The translations under genes were made by a program, and so were the position numbers. Of a stretch of 64,000 nt of DNA, positions 49,082-61,255 are shown one piece after another. The number at the start of each line of letters is the position of its first letter. Position 1 is the stretch's first letter. The notes under the pieces are model-generated. The model was not told the origin of the DNA and made no database searches. It saw only the letters and a program-made list of their open reading frames with translations. Origin of the DNA: Cerrena zonata (Eukaryota > Basidiomycota > Agaricomycetes > Polyporales > Cerrenaceae); NCBI GenBank assembly GCA_038087015.1, contig JASBNA010000002.1, positions 620,001 through 684,000 on the forward strand. The letters run 5' to 3'.

Positions 49082-50001
49082 AGCGCAGATCATCTTCGTC
49101 TGCTGCAGTGTAGACCCTTCGAGGTCTAATTTATTGGGTCTATATCTAACTTAGTGGATTTCATAGGAATATTGCTAGCCCGTTTCGCCAGGCCCCTCCC
49201 TTCCCTTCTTTTTTCTTTCTTGGATTTCATTATTTTGGGTTTTGTGTGGTTTCGGGATTCGATTATGGATCATTTGTATCAAACCTTACATTCATTATTG
49301 GGTTCTCTACCATACTTTCAGATCATAGATTTTACTCGTACATAATATAGTTTCAAGCACGCTCTGGAATGTATTGGTACCCCCTCCGAATGCTCATCTC
49401 ATCCTAGTCAAAAAAAAGTTTGTGCTTGCCCCTCACCCTATTGGTTAAGGTTTGTGCTTACGCACCACACACCGAGGAAGCGTGTCGACCGAGTGGCTAC
49501 CCTATCACAGGTAGGCATAAAACGCCAATCGAATAACAATCTGAGTAAAGGTCTTACTGTGTTGGGTACTTGATCGACATTTCCGAGAAGAACGGATAAC
49601 GCCAGGTGCCTCGCTCCGGCGGCTCCTCAGGCTCCGACAGAGTCATGGCGCTTTGTTCACCAGTCTAATGTCCTTACACAATCCTGCATACTGTCATAAC
49701 GTGCCTGTCTCAAGGAGGTCAGCAACCTCATGTTTGCCTCACTTGTCTCTCGGATTCAAATCTTGGCTATATGCGATTCACAGACTGTAGATGTCCCAGG
49801 CTTCGTCCAGGCTTTGTCAGCGAGGGTGGCATCGCTGAACGTTGAACTGCTACCCACCACAGGGTCATACAGTACACATCACTTCGTTAGTCATAGTGGA
49901 TGCGACCAGGCCCTCTACTTTCTCCCACCGAGATTCTGACAACAGCATAATCTTAGTAGGAACCAGCCTGATCGAATCCCGATCACTTGAAGCTTGCACC
50001 T
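49082..50001. other. Intergenic region, no gene recognised
   Basis: 3' flank of the 48,530 gene, then the leader of the E3 ligase gene. A frame at 49,154-49,345 is hydrophobic but lacks an ATG in context and is probably untranslated. A TTTGTGCTTGC / TTTGTGCTTAC near-repeat lies at 49,420-49,462. No tRNA fold seen. Confidence 0.45.
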
Positions 50002-51663
50002 ATGGCGGAACAAATTTGCTCGGAAGAGGACCTGGAGCTTTGCAAGACCTTGAGGGCAGAAGAATTTGAGGTACTCGAGGTACTGTTTCTATCTGTGCTG
50101 CTAAATCTAAGTCTAGAAATGCATTCTAAATGTTCCTGATATTAGTCTATATACCCAGATTACATATCCGGAGATCCTTCGAACGGGATCCTTCGCTTAG
50201 AAGTCCCCGTAGAACTATCTGAACACCACAGCCTTATTTCTGTGGAAGACAAAATCCTCGCCTCGTTATCCACATTGCCACCATTACTACTGGAAATTAT
50301 TTTGCCACCAAATTATCCACTATATGCACCTCCTCAAATATTGTCTCTTCATGCTACGCACGCATGGCTACCTCCATCCGTTAGTCTCCAGAAATTACTC
50401 CTAGATATGTGGCAAACCGGCGAAGGCGTGATCTATTCATGGATAGAATGGATACGAAGCGGCACATTTCTCGAAGTACTGAAATACATCTCGATTCGAG
50501 ATGGTAAGCTATTCTTACGGTGAGTTACTTCTACCAGTTTATACTATGACCTCGCTTGCTGATCATCGGTAATTACAGACTACCCCACCCCGATCTGGAT
50601 CTCATTGTTAACAAATTGACGGCATTCGACTCATCCAAGGAATTGGAACGATTTACACAACATTCGTACAATTGTGAGATTTGCATGACATCTATCAAAG
50701 GCGCCCGGTGCATATTGCTTTCATGCTCGCATGTGTTTTGTCGCTCCTGTCTGGTGGACTTTTGGGGTTTGTGCATTTCGGAAGGAGATGTAGGGAGGGT
50801 GGGGTGCCCTGACCCCCAGTGCGTAAAAGACGGTAGAGAGGCAAACGAAGAGGAGGTCAGGAGAGTTGTGACAGAAGAAGAGGTACGTCGTTGGAAATGG
50901 TTACGGCAGAAGCAAGCAATGGAGAAAGGTAAATAGTTATTTTGTTGTTCACATGACGATGGTCTACATTGTAATTGACATCATGACACGCGTAGATCCT
51001 TCGATAGTCCATTGCCCGGTATCTTTTTGCCAGGCTCCTGTAGGGAAAAGCCAAGATGCGGAAGAGGGGTCGGGGTGGGAACGATTACGAGAATGTCAAG
51101 ATTGTGGATTTTCGTTCTGTGCGTACTGCAAGCGTACATGGTATGTGTTTTCTGTCAAATGTGGAATTATATTTATTCTCAAGCAATGTTAGGCACGGTG
51201 CACATAGCCACTGCCCGCTGGAGGTTACTGATTTGCTTGCCGAAAAGTACATGGCGTCTGCAGAGGGAAGCACGGAGCGGCGAGCAATGGAGCTGCAGTA
51301 TGGTGCGAACGCCCTGAAACGAATGGTTGTGCAGTACCAGGAGAGCATGGAAAACATGAAGATGATCAAGGAGTCTACGACGGCCTGCCCAGTCTGCGAG
51401 GTCCGCATAGAAAAGTCGCATGGGTGCAATCATGTAAGTACGAAGGGTGTTCTATTCGGGTGCAGAGTGCTGATCGAAACTGTCAACAGATGAAGTGTTT
51501 TAAGTGTGGCAATCATTTCTGCTATCGGTGTGGGGGGAAGCTGAAGCCGCAGGACCCATATTCACATTTTAACCAGCCGGGGACTGCATGTTATTCGAAG
51601 CTGTTTGATCTGGAGACTGTAGATAATGAATGGCAGCCGATCGAGGCGTTTGACATGATCTAA
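50002..51663 (+). CDS. RBR-type E3 ubiquitin ligase (RWD-RING1-IBR-RING2, RNF14-like)
   Basis: Transfers ubiquitin through a RING2 cysteine thioester. ATG at 50002; six exons; stop 51661-51663. The N-terminal RWD domain (EEDLELCKTLRAEEFEVLE, SIYPDYI, LEIILPPNYPLYAPPQI) has the YPxxxP signature. RING1 starts CEICMTSIKGARCILLSCSH and includes FCRSCL and CPDPQC. IBR contains HCPVSFCQAPVG, CQDCGFSFCAYC and HSHCPLE. RING2 has CPVCEVRIEKSHGCNHMKCF, in which the Cys of HGCNHM is the catalytic position, then CGNHFCYRCGG. The RWD + RBR order is that of RNF14/ARA54 and yeast Itt1, linked to translation and ribosome surveillance. All zinc ligands I can check are present. Confidence 0.93.
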
Positions 51664-52107
51664 TAGAGAGTATTGTGACAATGTACTGCGAGAGCGAGAC
51701 AGGGGGGCGGAGACGGATGAGGTTTATGAAAAGTGCGAGGGTGCGGTCGGAGAGCGACTGGGGGCGAGGCGAACGCTGGCGCCGTGCTTGGGAAATGTAG
51801 GCGGATATTTGAGTGCGAGAGATTCTGACGTCCACCTCCTATCCTCCTCCGGCTCTGTTATATTCTTCGCCTCGTCGGTCTCGCTCTGCGAGGAGCCCAC
51901 CTCTCCTTCTTTCCCTCTTCTTCTACGTCGCCGCACTCTCTGTCGCAGTTTGCCCTCAGCAGGGTCGTCTTGACGGATACCACTTTGTCCATACCCTCAT
52001 CTTACCCCATACCCTCGCTGTCTCCTTAACACCCATTCCTATACGAAGCACCTTCAGAGCATCACCTGTATTTCACCCCACTACCCTCAGATCAAGGACA
52101 AGCAACT
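51664..52107. other. Intergenic / leader of KH-domain gene
   Basis: Includes a long pyrimidine-rich tract at ~51,830-52,100 just before the KH gene start, as in many fungal leaders. An upstream coding exon of the KH gene cannot be excluded. Nothing else seen. Confidence 0.45.
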
Positions 52108-55100
52108 ATGGAGATCTACACCACATCTTTTACTCACCCTCGTCGCTCACGACTCACTCATTCACCCGCTTCCTCTCTTGACTTTTCCTCTGCCCCTGAC
52201 CTCCGTCATCAGGACTCTTATTCTTCGCTGCACCAGCAACATGTCAATAGTACTCTTCCTGGTTCTCAGGGGACTGCGTCTCCCTCCGATTATGAATCCG
52301 TCCAGAAAATGGCCATTATGATCATGGCTCTGCACCAAGTTCATATCACTTTTGCTCCCGCAGACCAAGGCAGAGCCTGGAACTTTCAAATTTCTGGAGC
52401 GTACCAACAGGTTCTGCTCGCCCGGGGAATGATTCTTAAGGACTGTCCCATTCAAGTGCGTTGCATTCATTTGCTGTGCCAGCCAGCTGTCTCATTTATA
52501 TCTGACAACCGCTTGCAGAATCGTGCTGTAATTCGGGTCGCACGTTCTGATATCTTAGACACACCCGCTTCTAAACCGTCTCTCAAGCCCGAAATTCGTC
52601 GCCGCCTCGACGAGATCGCCCAACAAACCTTCGCTCATATTGCGGTCGTTAACAGCCCTTTGTCTTTGTCAACCCGCTCTCTCCCCGATGGCATTAGCAA
52701 CAGTGCTGGATGGTCAGGTCTCGAAACCGAAAGATCCTGTGAACTCGTTGTTACTGGTCAGGGTGATTCAGTTGAGCTCGCTAGGGTGCGATTATTGGTG
52801 ATGCTTGATGAGCTTGTAAGTTGTCGCGGAGCTTTTGCTATGACAGACCCGTGATGCTAACTTTCCATTCAGAGTGGTTTACATGCGGAATCTTGTGAAA
52901 TTGATCACAAAGTACACGCTATTATCGCCGGCCGCAAGCGGACTATGCTTCAGTCTGTGCAGGAAGAGACGGCTACTAATATTTACTTCCCTCTCCTTTG
53001 CAAAGCCTCCTCGGACCCGAGACCAACGGTGGAGCAGCACCTGCGGGACAAAACAAATTTAATAATGTCATCTGGATTACTGGTGAATTCTTTGGTGTCC
53101 AGCGCGCTCGCGACATGCTGTTCCAGTTGTCCATAAACAAGGTATGTCTTCCATCTCCCGCAACATAACACGTTTATGTGACTGACGCTCATTTGTCTTG
53201 TTCACAGAGTAAGCAAGTCATCTCACGAGATGCTGCAATCCTCCCTCGTAAATTAGATTGGATGGTTACCGATCGCTCTGAGGATCTGAAAGCTCTCATG
53301 CACGACAATGCTACATTCATTCAGTTCCCACCCATCGGTAGTTCCACCAGTCTCATCACGGTATTCGGGGAACAGAGAGTCAATGTGCAACGGACCATCC
53401 GGTCTATTATGCAATTGGTATGTCTCATCGTTGTTATTTGAGTTTTTCAAAATCTCACATACAAAATAGGCTTGCCACTACTATGTCGCGTCTCTTTGGC
53501 TGCTCCCGGCTCAGTTTAATGTTCTGATGCCTTCAAGCACTCTGAATCCGACACAAGTCTCTGCAATCCTCAAGCAAGTTTCCTACGCCACGGGCGCCGA
53601 GGTCGTTTTCAAGGGAATGTGTTTCGAAATGCACGGTCTAGAGCATGAAGTGCGTTCTGCGATCATCATGCTTCTCGATTTGGATATAGTCAAGGTCAGT
53701 ATTCCATATCTCCATTTCACTTTTGCGTTGTGTCTAATGGGCGCTTTTGCATATAGAGCTTCCACCACGAGATTCGCTTCCAGATCGAGCTCGCCAATGA
53801 GCACCGCGAGTTCATTAGTGGAAAGAAGAACGGCAAGATCAACAAGATCATGCAGACGACTAACGTGAAGATCAAGTTCGAGACCTTTAACGAACACAAC
53901 TTCTTGATCGACATCGCCGGCAATGACGCATCTGTCTTGCAAGGTCTCACTTTACTTCAAGAAGAACTTCCTGCCGAGATCTCCTTCCATGTGCCTGAGG
54001 CTTACCATAAACGTATCATCGGTGTCGGTGGCCGTAGCATCCAGCGTATCATGAAGAAGTATGGTGTGTACGTCAAGTTCTCCAACGCTGAGGAGTTTGC
54101 TTCTATGGGTGGTTACAATGACAATGAGGACAATGTCATTGCTCGTACTCCTGCCAAGAATGCCATGAACTTGGATAACTTGAAGCAGTCCGTCATGGAA
54201 CTCGTTAACCCCAAGGTATATTTTAATCCATGGGGGTAGTTCTTCTGGTCCACACCTAACGTTATTTTAACATTATCTAGGATAAGGACTACATCAACGA
54301 GACGGTTTCTATTCCTCGCAAATACCACCGTACTCTTCTTGGCGAAAAGAGCATCTTTATTCACGACATTGAGGGGAAGACTAACTCCAAATTCCGTTTC
54401 CCTGACAAGGAGACCGCGTCAGACCACGTTACCGTGTTTGGACCGGAAAGTCAGGTTCAGATTGCTGCTACCATGCTTTTGGTATGTTTTTTTCGTTGAT
54501 GATTCTATATTATGCGTGTGTTAATAATCATTACAGGAACACGTTCCTTTCGAAGCTGATATGGCCGTCCCTCCCCACCCCGAACTGACTCGTATCGTGG
54601 GCTCTGCTGACTTTGCTCAATTCTCTGAGCGTGTTAAGCGTGACTTCCAAGTCGTCATCTCACCTAATGTCAGGACAGGCTCTTCAAACGGTGTCTCTGA
54701 CGCTGTCGCAGAGTGCTCGTTTAAGTTCAGATGTCAACGTAGCAACAGTGACTTCTTGGTTACTGCTCGTGAGATGCTGGAGCAGTTCTTGATTGGTCAC
54801 AACGTCCATGTGTACCCTTCAGCTACTTCCAGAAGTCACAAGAGGGGTGATTCCTTCGCTGATGCCTTCCCTCACTTTGACAGTAAGGTTCTGTCTACGG
54901 CTCGAACCCGTCACCAGAGTAAGCTCCTTGTCATTTGTCGAAAGATTCTGTCTGACCGTGGTTTTCACAGACTCTGCCGATCTTGGTCGTCCTTCCGAAT
55001 CCATGATTGACCGGCGCCTGAGGCTTGCTAGCTCCTCGCCTGATGTCAAGGCTCTCTTCAATGGTTCTCCTTCCTACATCTACCATGTTGAGGAGGAGGA

Positions 55101-55623
55101 AGACTATGAGTCGAACTATGTACCCGGCTCGTCTAATGACTACTGGACTCCTCTCCCTCCCATCGTAAGTCTTCGTGTTTATGGTCTTTCTTGTCTGTAG
55201 CACTGATCTTTCATTCAGGGTTCTGGCATTCCTGCTCGTACTCGTCAGTCCGACGACAACCTAAAGCGCGGTTCTGATTCATTGCTTGAGGCCAAGCTCA
55301 AGGACTCTCTGCTAGCCAAGCCCCGATCCTTGACCAACCGCGCCCAATCGCTCGACCTAACCTTCTCACTCTCTCGTATCACGGAGGCCGCCGGAATGAG
55401 ATCCGAGCTTTCGCGTCCCGAATCTCCAGAAAACTCGATCGGTGAAACTGGGAGCTCGAGCCCTACGGCTCCTTCATTCCCTAGTGTGTATGGTCCGCCG
55501 AGGTCCGCTCGGTCCCCTGTCATCGGCACCCAGAACATCCATGGGTATCCGCGCGGAGGACCCGGCATGGATGACGAAGCTGTTGAAGAAGTCTCACGGG
55601 TCATCTCGAACCTCGGCTTGTAA
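52108..55623 (+). CDS. Multi-KH domain RNA-binding protein
   Basis: ATG at 52108 (MEIYTTSFTHPRRSRL); about ten introns; stop 55621-55623. KH-like modules recur. One reads HHEIRFQIELANEHREFISG then KKNGKINKIMQTTNVKIKF, with a GKKNGK-type GXXG loop. The next, VPEAYHKRIIGVGGRSIQRI followed by YGVYVKFSNAEEF, has a clear GVGG loop. Earlier (HKVHAIIAGRKRTMLQSVQE, IAGR loop) and later (IPRKYHRTLLGEKSIFIHDI, GEKS loop) copies are more diverged. The C-terminal ~250 residues are Ser/Pro-rich and disordered. Layout and partly degenerate KH repeats recall the basidiomycete Khd4/BicC-like group (Khd4 in Ustilago binds mRNA), but orthology is only a suggestion. Confidence 0.85.
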
Positions 55624-56357
55624 AGCCAGAGGATCTTTTCAAACCCAAATTCGAACGGCAGGACCCCTTTTGCCAGAAAAAAAATGGCTACATTCTTCAG
55701 TACATGTAAATCAAAAGGGTGATTTTTCTTCGCACCCGGCTTATTGAGTTGCGGACTTTCACAACCCCCTTTTTTTCCGCTCACGTTGCGGCATCTCCAG
55801 CTCTTTCCTGATTTTTTCCCTTCTACTCTCTACCTTTACATTTATTCGTATCCCCGAGTCCGATACTCGCGCATAACACACTGCCCTCATTATTCTACTC
55901 TCCTATCTTAGAATCTTTCACCCAATTTGACTGCTCTCCAAAGCTTGGTTTTCTCTCTCTTGACTGACTTACGTCAACTCTCTCTCAATTCGTGTATGAT
56001 CTGGCATAAATAGCTCGTCCTTTCCGTGTCTTTCCTGTTTTGTGTCCAAAGCAGCTTCGATCACATCTGCAATCGTTTTCTTCGTTTTCTCTCCTATCTC
56101 TCTATTCTCCGCTCATCATAGGCATCCATATATATGTAACATATATCTACTAAAAGATACTCCTACTCATCCTAACGTAGTGGGCTGGTCAATATATATT
56201 GTTACTCTGAATTCAATCTTCTATTTCTGTCAATCTTTCTGAAACGGCATGCGCAGTATTTAGCTCAAAGCGTTTGCTATACTAGGGTTCGATATTTGTC
56301 CGTGAATTCATATGAAAGTTCGTACAATACATAAATCCATCCAATATGGCTGTCTCG
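55624..56357. other. Intergenic between convergent KH and V-ATPase genes
   Basis: Pyrimidine-rich and AT-rich 3' flank, with A8 and T8 runs at 55,677 and 55,770. No gene recognised; the 56,042-56,242 frame has no domain. Confidence 0.45.
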
Positions 56358-57993
56358 TTACAAGATGATCCACGGAACCTCAAACAATACAAAGTCAAAG
56401 TATTCCTGTTCGAGGACAGATTGATATTCTCCCAAAAACTCCTCAGGGTTGGAGCTCTTCGATTTGCTCGCCGTGGAGGCACTTGGGTTGGCGCGTTTGG
56501 CCAGATATACAAATTGCTTCTGAAGAGTCTCGAACGTTTTCTTTGTCGTTTTAGAATCAGGCTGGAAAACATGAAAATATCAATGATTAACACTTGTAAT
56601 GTTTAGAAGCTGATGGTACGTACTTTGACAATAAAGCCGGCATAGTTTGCAGGAAGACCGTATCGTAGGACACTTTCGACAAAGACGTGGAGGACCTTTA
56701 GATGCACTAGTATTTGGAATGCTTCTGAGAAGTTTGTTCTCGACAGTCGCAGGAGTTCCGTCTACACCGTATCCGGTTGGACTTGAGAGAACAATATGAT
56801 ACCGAAGAATAATGACTTACCCATAGCTCCTTCTCCGTTGTATCAGCTGTTGCAAGCTCTTCGCGTTGCTGATCAAGAAGTTCTTCAGAATAGGTAAAGT
56901 CCCGGACGATATACCTGCAGAAACATTATTCTCCGAGCGCACACAATTGAACTCAAGATGTCGTACTTGTTCTCTCGACATTTCTGCACAAATTCGTCAT
57001 GGACACGCCTAAAAACGACTACACTGAAAAGTGCGTAGTCATCATCTGAAGCCACCAGTCTGATAAATAGCAGTGAGATGATGACTGTTGTCGAGGGTGG
57101 AGATAAACATACGTTGATGAACGAGGTACTATCATGTTAGTCAACCTCTCGTATTTGCTGTTCCAATCTTTGACGAGATTCCTAAACGCTTCCCGCTTAG
57201 CTAAACAATGTCATGATGAATACTCAAGCTGTAGTTGCACTTACTTTGGCACTGCTACCAATATTGTCTCCAAATACTCCGATTCTTGGATGAACTGTTC
57301 CGGCTTCACAACGTCCGCTAGTGACCGTACTGAAAGGTTTCCGCTATAAGAAATGTTAACGAAGCTTTTACCGTATTGTCAAGTTGTACGTACGTCTTCT
57401 TGCGCTGTAACTGAACCAGTGCACCTTTCGCAAGGTTGTAGGAGTTCAGTTTGTTCTTCATAACATTGTCGATAGATGTCATTTCCTAAACTCGGATTAG
57501 TCTTCACTAGCACAGAAGTTTCAAGATCATATCAGCAGACACCTTGATCAAGACGTCAAGCATCTCCCGTAGCCCTCGTTGTATGCCATAACGACTTTCA
57601 TTCCATCGCCAATCCCGAAGCAAGTACTCGTCGACCGGCTGTTCATTTACGAGGATATGCTGTGACAGCTTTGAGGCATCATTGTTGAGAAGGTTTCGGA
57701 GGGTATCGACAATCTTGGCTACTGTTGCAGTAAAGAAGGCATCCTGTTTAGGGAGGTCCTCGGAAAGGTTAATGAGAGATTCCAACGTTCCTGTCTGTAG
57801 CGTCGGGGTCAATATACGCTATGTTATATGCATGAATATTGTATGTATGTACCTTGAATGATGGAATGACTAGAGGGGAAAGGTTGGCGGAATTCTTCGA
57901 GCCCCCGAGCTTGGTGTGTAGCTCTTGGAATGCGCCATCTGCATCCCCGTCTTGTGGTATAGCTAGAAGCCAAGTGCTCTGATCCGATGGCAT
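56358..57993 (-). CDS. VMA5: V-type proton ATPase subunit C (VMA5)
   Basis: Stator subunit of the V1 sector, released when V-ATPase disassembles. ATG at 57993 (MPSDQSTWLLAIPQDGDADG); about nine short introns; stop 56358-56360. The exons read LPKQDAFFTATVAKIVDTLR, DWRWNESRYGIQRGLREMLD, EMTSIDNVMKNKLNSYNLAK and LVAVPK. They continue with FRNLVKDWNSKYERLTNMIV, ALFSVVVFRRVHDEFVQKCR, YIVRDFTYSEELL, LLRLSRTNFSEAFQILVHLK and VLHVFVESVLRYGLPANYAG. These last blocks (VRDF, NFSEAF, VFVESVLRYGLP) are diagnostic. The protein ends EQEYFDFVLFEVPWIIL. Divergent from the small gene at 58,279, sharing a 285-bp promoter region. Confidence 0.93.
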
Positions 57994-58226
57994 TATGTTG
58001 TAGAGTTATACACACCCGCTATTCCTGAAGTGAAACAAACAGATGGAAACCAAAGCAGGTGCGAGCAGAATATTGGAGTAAGCCAAGCAGTGATCACTTC
58101 AAGCTTGCAGTCCTCGAAGTGGTCATATAAACGCCCATTGTCATCGCCGGTCCGCGTCCCCGCTGGTCGAAATATCTCGAGTTCTCCAGACATTCCTTGA
58201 GTCTGTCCCCTCATGGCCGGGCTTGG

Positions 58227-58234
58227 TATATAAA
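58227..58234 (+). promoter_or_regulatory. TATA box of the 58,279 gene
   Basis: TATATAAA 45 bp upstream of the ATG of the small plus-strand gene, within the region shared with divergent VMA5. Positional inference only. Confidence 0.6.
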
Positions 58235-58278
58235 CAGCAGCATCAAAAATATTTACATATCACATCTCTCTTACCACC

Positions 58279-58575
58279 ATGAGTAGCAACCCAGCTGAGG
58301 AACCCTCTCAAACACACTCAGATCATCTTCTACCGGCACCTCAGGATGCAGAGGCTACCAAAGTGGATGTGAGCTCAAGTGAAGCAGTCAAACTTGATTC
58401 GTTAGGTCCAATGGTGATCAATAGCGACGGAGTGAGCTCTTCTGATCTAATACATGACAGAGCTTGAAGCTTATCACATTATTTGTAGACGGTGTCTCGC
58501 ATTGCGAACTGGCATCAGCTAACAGATGCCGAGAAAGAAAGAACAATGAGAGTATTAAATGCCCGAAACCAGTAA
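58279..58575 (+). CDS. Small conserved fungal protein, ~80 aa
   Basis: ATG at 58279 in good context (ACCACCATGA); intron ~58,432-58,488; stop 58573-58575. The first ~50 residues are Glu/Ser-rich and disordered (MSSNPAEEPSQTHSDHLL). The second exon encodes TVSRIANWHQLTDAEKERTM followed by RVLNARNQ, a compact helix-like motif (SRIANW ... ER-x-x-T-x-R) that I have seen at the C-terminus of short proteins across fungi. I know no assigned function. The intron splits the disordered part from the conserved one. It has its own TATA box and is divergent from VMA5. Confidence 0.75.
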
Positions 58576-59615
58576 GAGTTGACTTGACGAATTCGCCCGT
58601 TATATTCGCTTACGTGGTATCGGACGTAGATCACGACTACGAGCCCAAAGAGAACTCCAGGAATCTCATGAAGCAAACCAAAAATAATGTACAAGACATT
58701 CAGTGTATGATATCATTTACTTCGTTGTACTACGAAGTCCATGGCGGTCTGAACTTCGGCACTTGCTCGACTGTGAACTTGACGTCGTCTTCACCTGAGG
58801 TGAACCAGAAACCCTACAATAAACGTCGTTCAGCCTACTCAGCAACAAATAAATACATCGAGACCCACCTTCCATTGGACGTAGTTTATTTGAAAACGCC
58901 GCAAGTCACACCTTTCAGTCCTTTTACTTCGTATAACATGGTACCAATCGGGGGGAATATGCTCGTCAAGTATGAGTGAGTTGGGGCTGATCGGATATGT
59001 ACACATTCCCGTATGACACGAGTGGGTTTGTCCAACCAGAATACATGTAGTAGACCGTATATTGTGGCTCAGTTGGTCCAACTGGTACCAATTTACATTC
59101 AGCTATAGTTCCGTATGTCATGATACAGTTTGGCCAATTGAACCTCAAGCCTTGACTATCAGCATATCTTCGGGACATCCGAGTGGGTTGATCTGATTGA
59201 AATGTATCGTTAACTGTACGTGTTACTCGATTCAGTATGGCCAACTGAAGTTTGAAACCTACAATCCATGAGTCCACACAAGTCGTCGTCCGAGGTTCCG
59301 CATGACCGGAGGTAGTCTGACAAACTCGAAGTTGGAGCCTGATTGATATACAAGTTCTCCGGCATTGATTGTATACTGATAACTGTCCGGATGACTCGAT
59401 TCAGTATGGCCAACTGAAGTTTGAAACCTACAATCCATGAGTCCACACAAGTCGTCGTCCGAGGTTCCGCATGACCGGAGGTAGTCTGACAAACTCGGAG
59501 TTGGAGCCTGATTGATACACAAGTTCTCCTGCGCTTATGGCGTAGAGGAACACTCATTATTGGAGAACACCACTACATAATGGTATCATTATATACATCA
59601 AATGTAAGATACATT
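58576..59615. other. Intergenic region with a tandem repeat
   Basis: No gene supported; the 58,464-58,979 frame overlaps the real exon in another frame. The right half carries the 169-bp tandem repeat listed separately. Confidence 0.45.
59225..59530. repeat. 169-bp tandem repeat, two near-identical copies
   Basis: A unit beginning ACTCGATTCAGTATGGCCAA occurs at 59,225 and again at 59,394, nearly identical for ~135 bp. Both include ATCCATGAGTCCACACAAG and GGTAGTCTGACAAACTCG; they then diverge in the linker. A weaker third copy (GATACAGTTTGGCCAATTGA) lies near 59,123. The repeat is not part of a supported gene. Confidence 0.85.
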
Positions 59616-61255
59616 CTACAACCCTGTTGCATTATTAGACAGACGAGTGGCACCAAATACATCCGAAGTGCATTTTCGAAGATCACCGATAGCCTCGCTC
59701 AACTCCGTCATATTGGCGATGAGTTTTTCTGTATCATGGAGTTCTGAGTTTGAGTAACGAAGGTCAGTCCTTGGATGCGGCAGGATATCTGGATATGGTG
59801 CTTCGAAATATGAAGTGGTAAGTCCGGGTTTGATCCTTCTGGCCTCCATCATAGCAAGCTCAGGGACACCGGCACAACCAAGAAGATGAGCTTGCCATCC
59901 CAATACATAACGTTCTCTGTTATAACCCTGGAAACCAAAGATAAGCCAGAGTTTAAGAAGTAGTTTCATAGCTCTTACCTCAATTAAGTCAGACTGACGG
60001 ACTGCTGCTTGAAACCTGTCCCACTTGTAAAATATGTCATCTAGCTATTCTGATCTTAATAAACCAATCGGAATGAAGAATAAATAATTACCTGATCTAC
60101 CATCCGATATTCCTCCTCCGGTTCCCCAGGGAGTCCGGGTATATGCCTTCCGGGAACGACAATGCTCTCGTTTTCCATCACTCCGACTTTGAGATAGGGG
60201 TTTATGTCTTCTTCATTAACGTCTAAAGCTGGCAGGATATAGCGGCCTTCGTTATCTTGTGGTAATCCGCAACGTGGTATCTGAGTAAAACATGAGCTTG
60301 TATGCTACTGGAAGCAAGAGAAAATATGACCCACCACACCCATTTTGAACAGTTCCGGGTATCTATTGGGATAGTCCAATATGTCTTCTATCAGCTTGAT
60401 CGTCATCTTGTGACTCTTTGCCCACATTCTCCAGTGTGGAAGCACATTGGGACCAAACCATTTAGTCTCAGAGACCGACCAGAAGAAGAGGTCAAGCTCA
60501 TCCATCATCAGTGCTAACCGAGCAGTGCGGTCTTTCTGCTCGGATAGATCTGGACCCCCAACCTGTGGTGAATATGACCCCGATGAGGAACTGTGCGGAG
60601 TAGGAGAACGTCGTTCTAGAGACAGAAATTTGAACTCATGGATGAGCAAGCGATCTTGAATGGGAGTGGGAGACCGGACGATGTCCAAATCAGGGACAAA
60701 TGAACGATCCTGAATAGGAGATGGAGACCGGACTGCCTCCAAGTCTGGGATGTATCGACGAGTCTCGATGGGAGATGGGGACCGGATAATGTCTAAATCT
60801 GGAACAAATGGATGATCCTGAGTGGAAGACCAGACATTATCTGAGTCCTGAATATAAGAACGACTCTGAATGGGGGAGGGAGACCGGATGTTATCCAGGT
60901 CTGGGATAAATGGACGATCTAGGATGGGAGAGGGGGACCGGATGGCCTGCAAGTCTGGAATATATTGACGATTGTGAATGGGAGAGGGAGATCTAACAGT
61001 GTTCAAGTCCGGAATAAACGGACGGTCTTGAATGGGAGAGAGGGGCCGGATATCTAGATCCGGAAGAAGCGGACGGTCTTCAATGGGAGAGGGAGACCGG
61101 ATGTTATCCAGGTCTGGAATAAATGGACGAGTCTGAATTGGGGAGGGGGAACGGACAGCATCCAAGTCTGGGATGTAACGTCGATCCTCAATAGGGGAGG
61201 GTGCTTGAATGGTGGTTAAGTCTGTAGCGGTATTACCTAAATACATATGATCCAT
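59616..61255 (-). CDS. Ser/Pro-repeat protein with C-terminal helical domain, unknown
   Basis: ATG at 61255 (MDHMYLGNTATDLTTIQ); introns near 60,284-60,335, 60,046-60,092 and 59,939-59,989; stop 59616-59618. Residues ~18-205 are about eleven copies of an 18-residue unit, consensus PSPIQDRPFIPDLDNIRS. One copy is shortened (DIRPLSPIQ) and one degenerate (DNVWSSTQDHPFVPDL). The SPSPI core would suit proline-directed kinases, an inference. Then come a Ser-rich linker and a globular part (ALMMDELDLFFWSVSETKWF, KMTIKLIEDILDYPNRYPEL, YVLGWQAHLLGCAGVPELAM). I do not recognise the family; it looks lineage-specific. Divergent from the gene at 61,757. Confidence 0.75.
60640..61210. repeat. Coding minisatellite, ~54-bp units
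   Basis: About eleven direct 54-bp repeats encoding the 18-residue Ser/Pro unit. Frame is kept throughout; units differ by scattered substitutions and one or two short codon deletions. Typical cores on the plus strand are GGGAGA(G/T)GGAGACCGGAT and TCTGG(A/G)ATAAATGGACGA. Confidence 0.85.

Noticed and set aside
49420..49470. Possible tRNA near the repeated TTTGTGCTT
   Set aside because: No A-box/B-box pair or cloverleaf could be drawn.
58464..58979. 171-codon plus-strand frame
   Set aside because: Begins inside the intron of the small gene in another frame, and has no domain.
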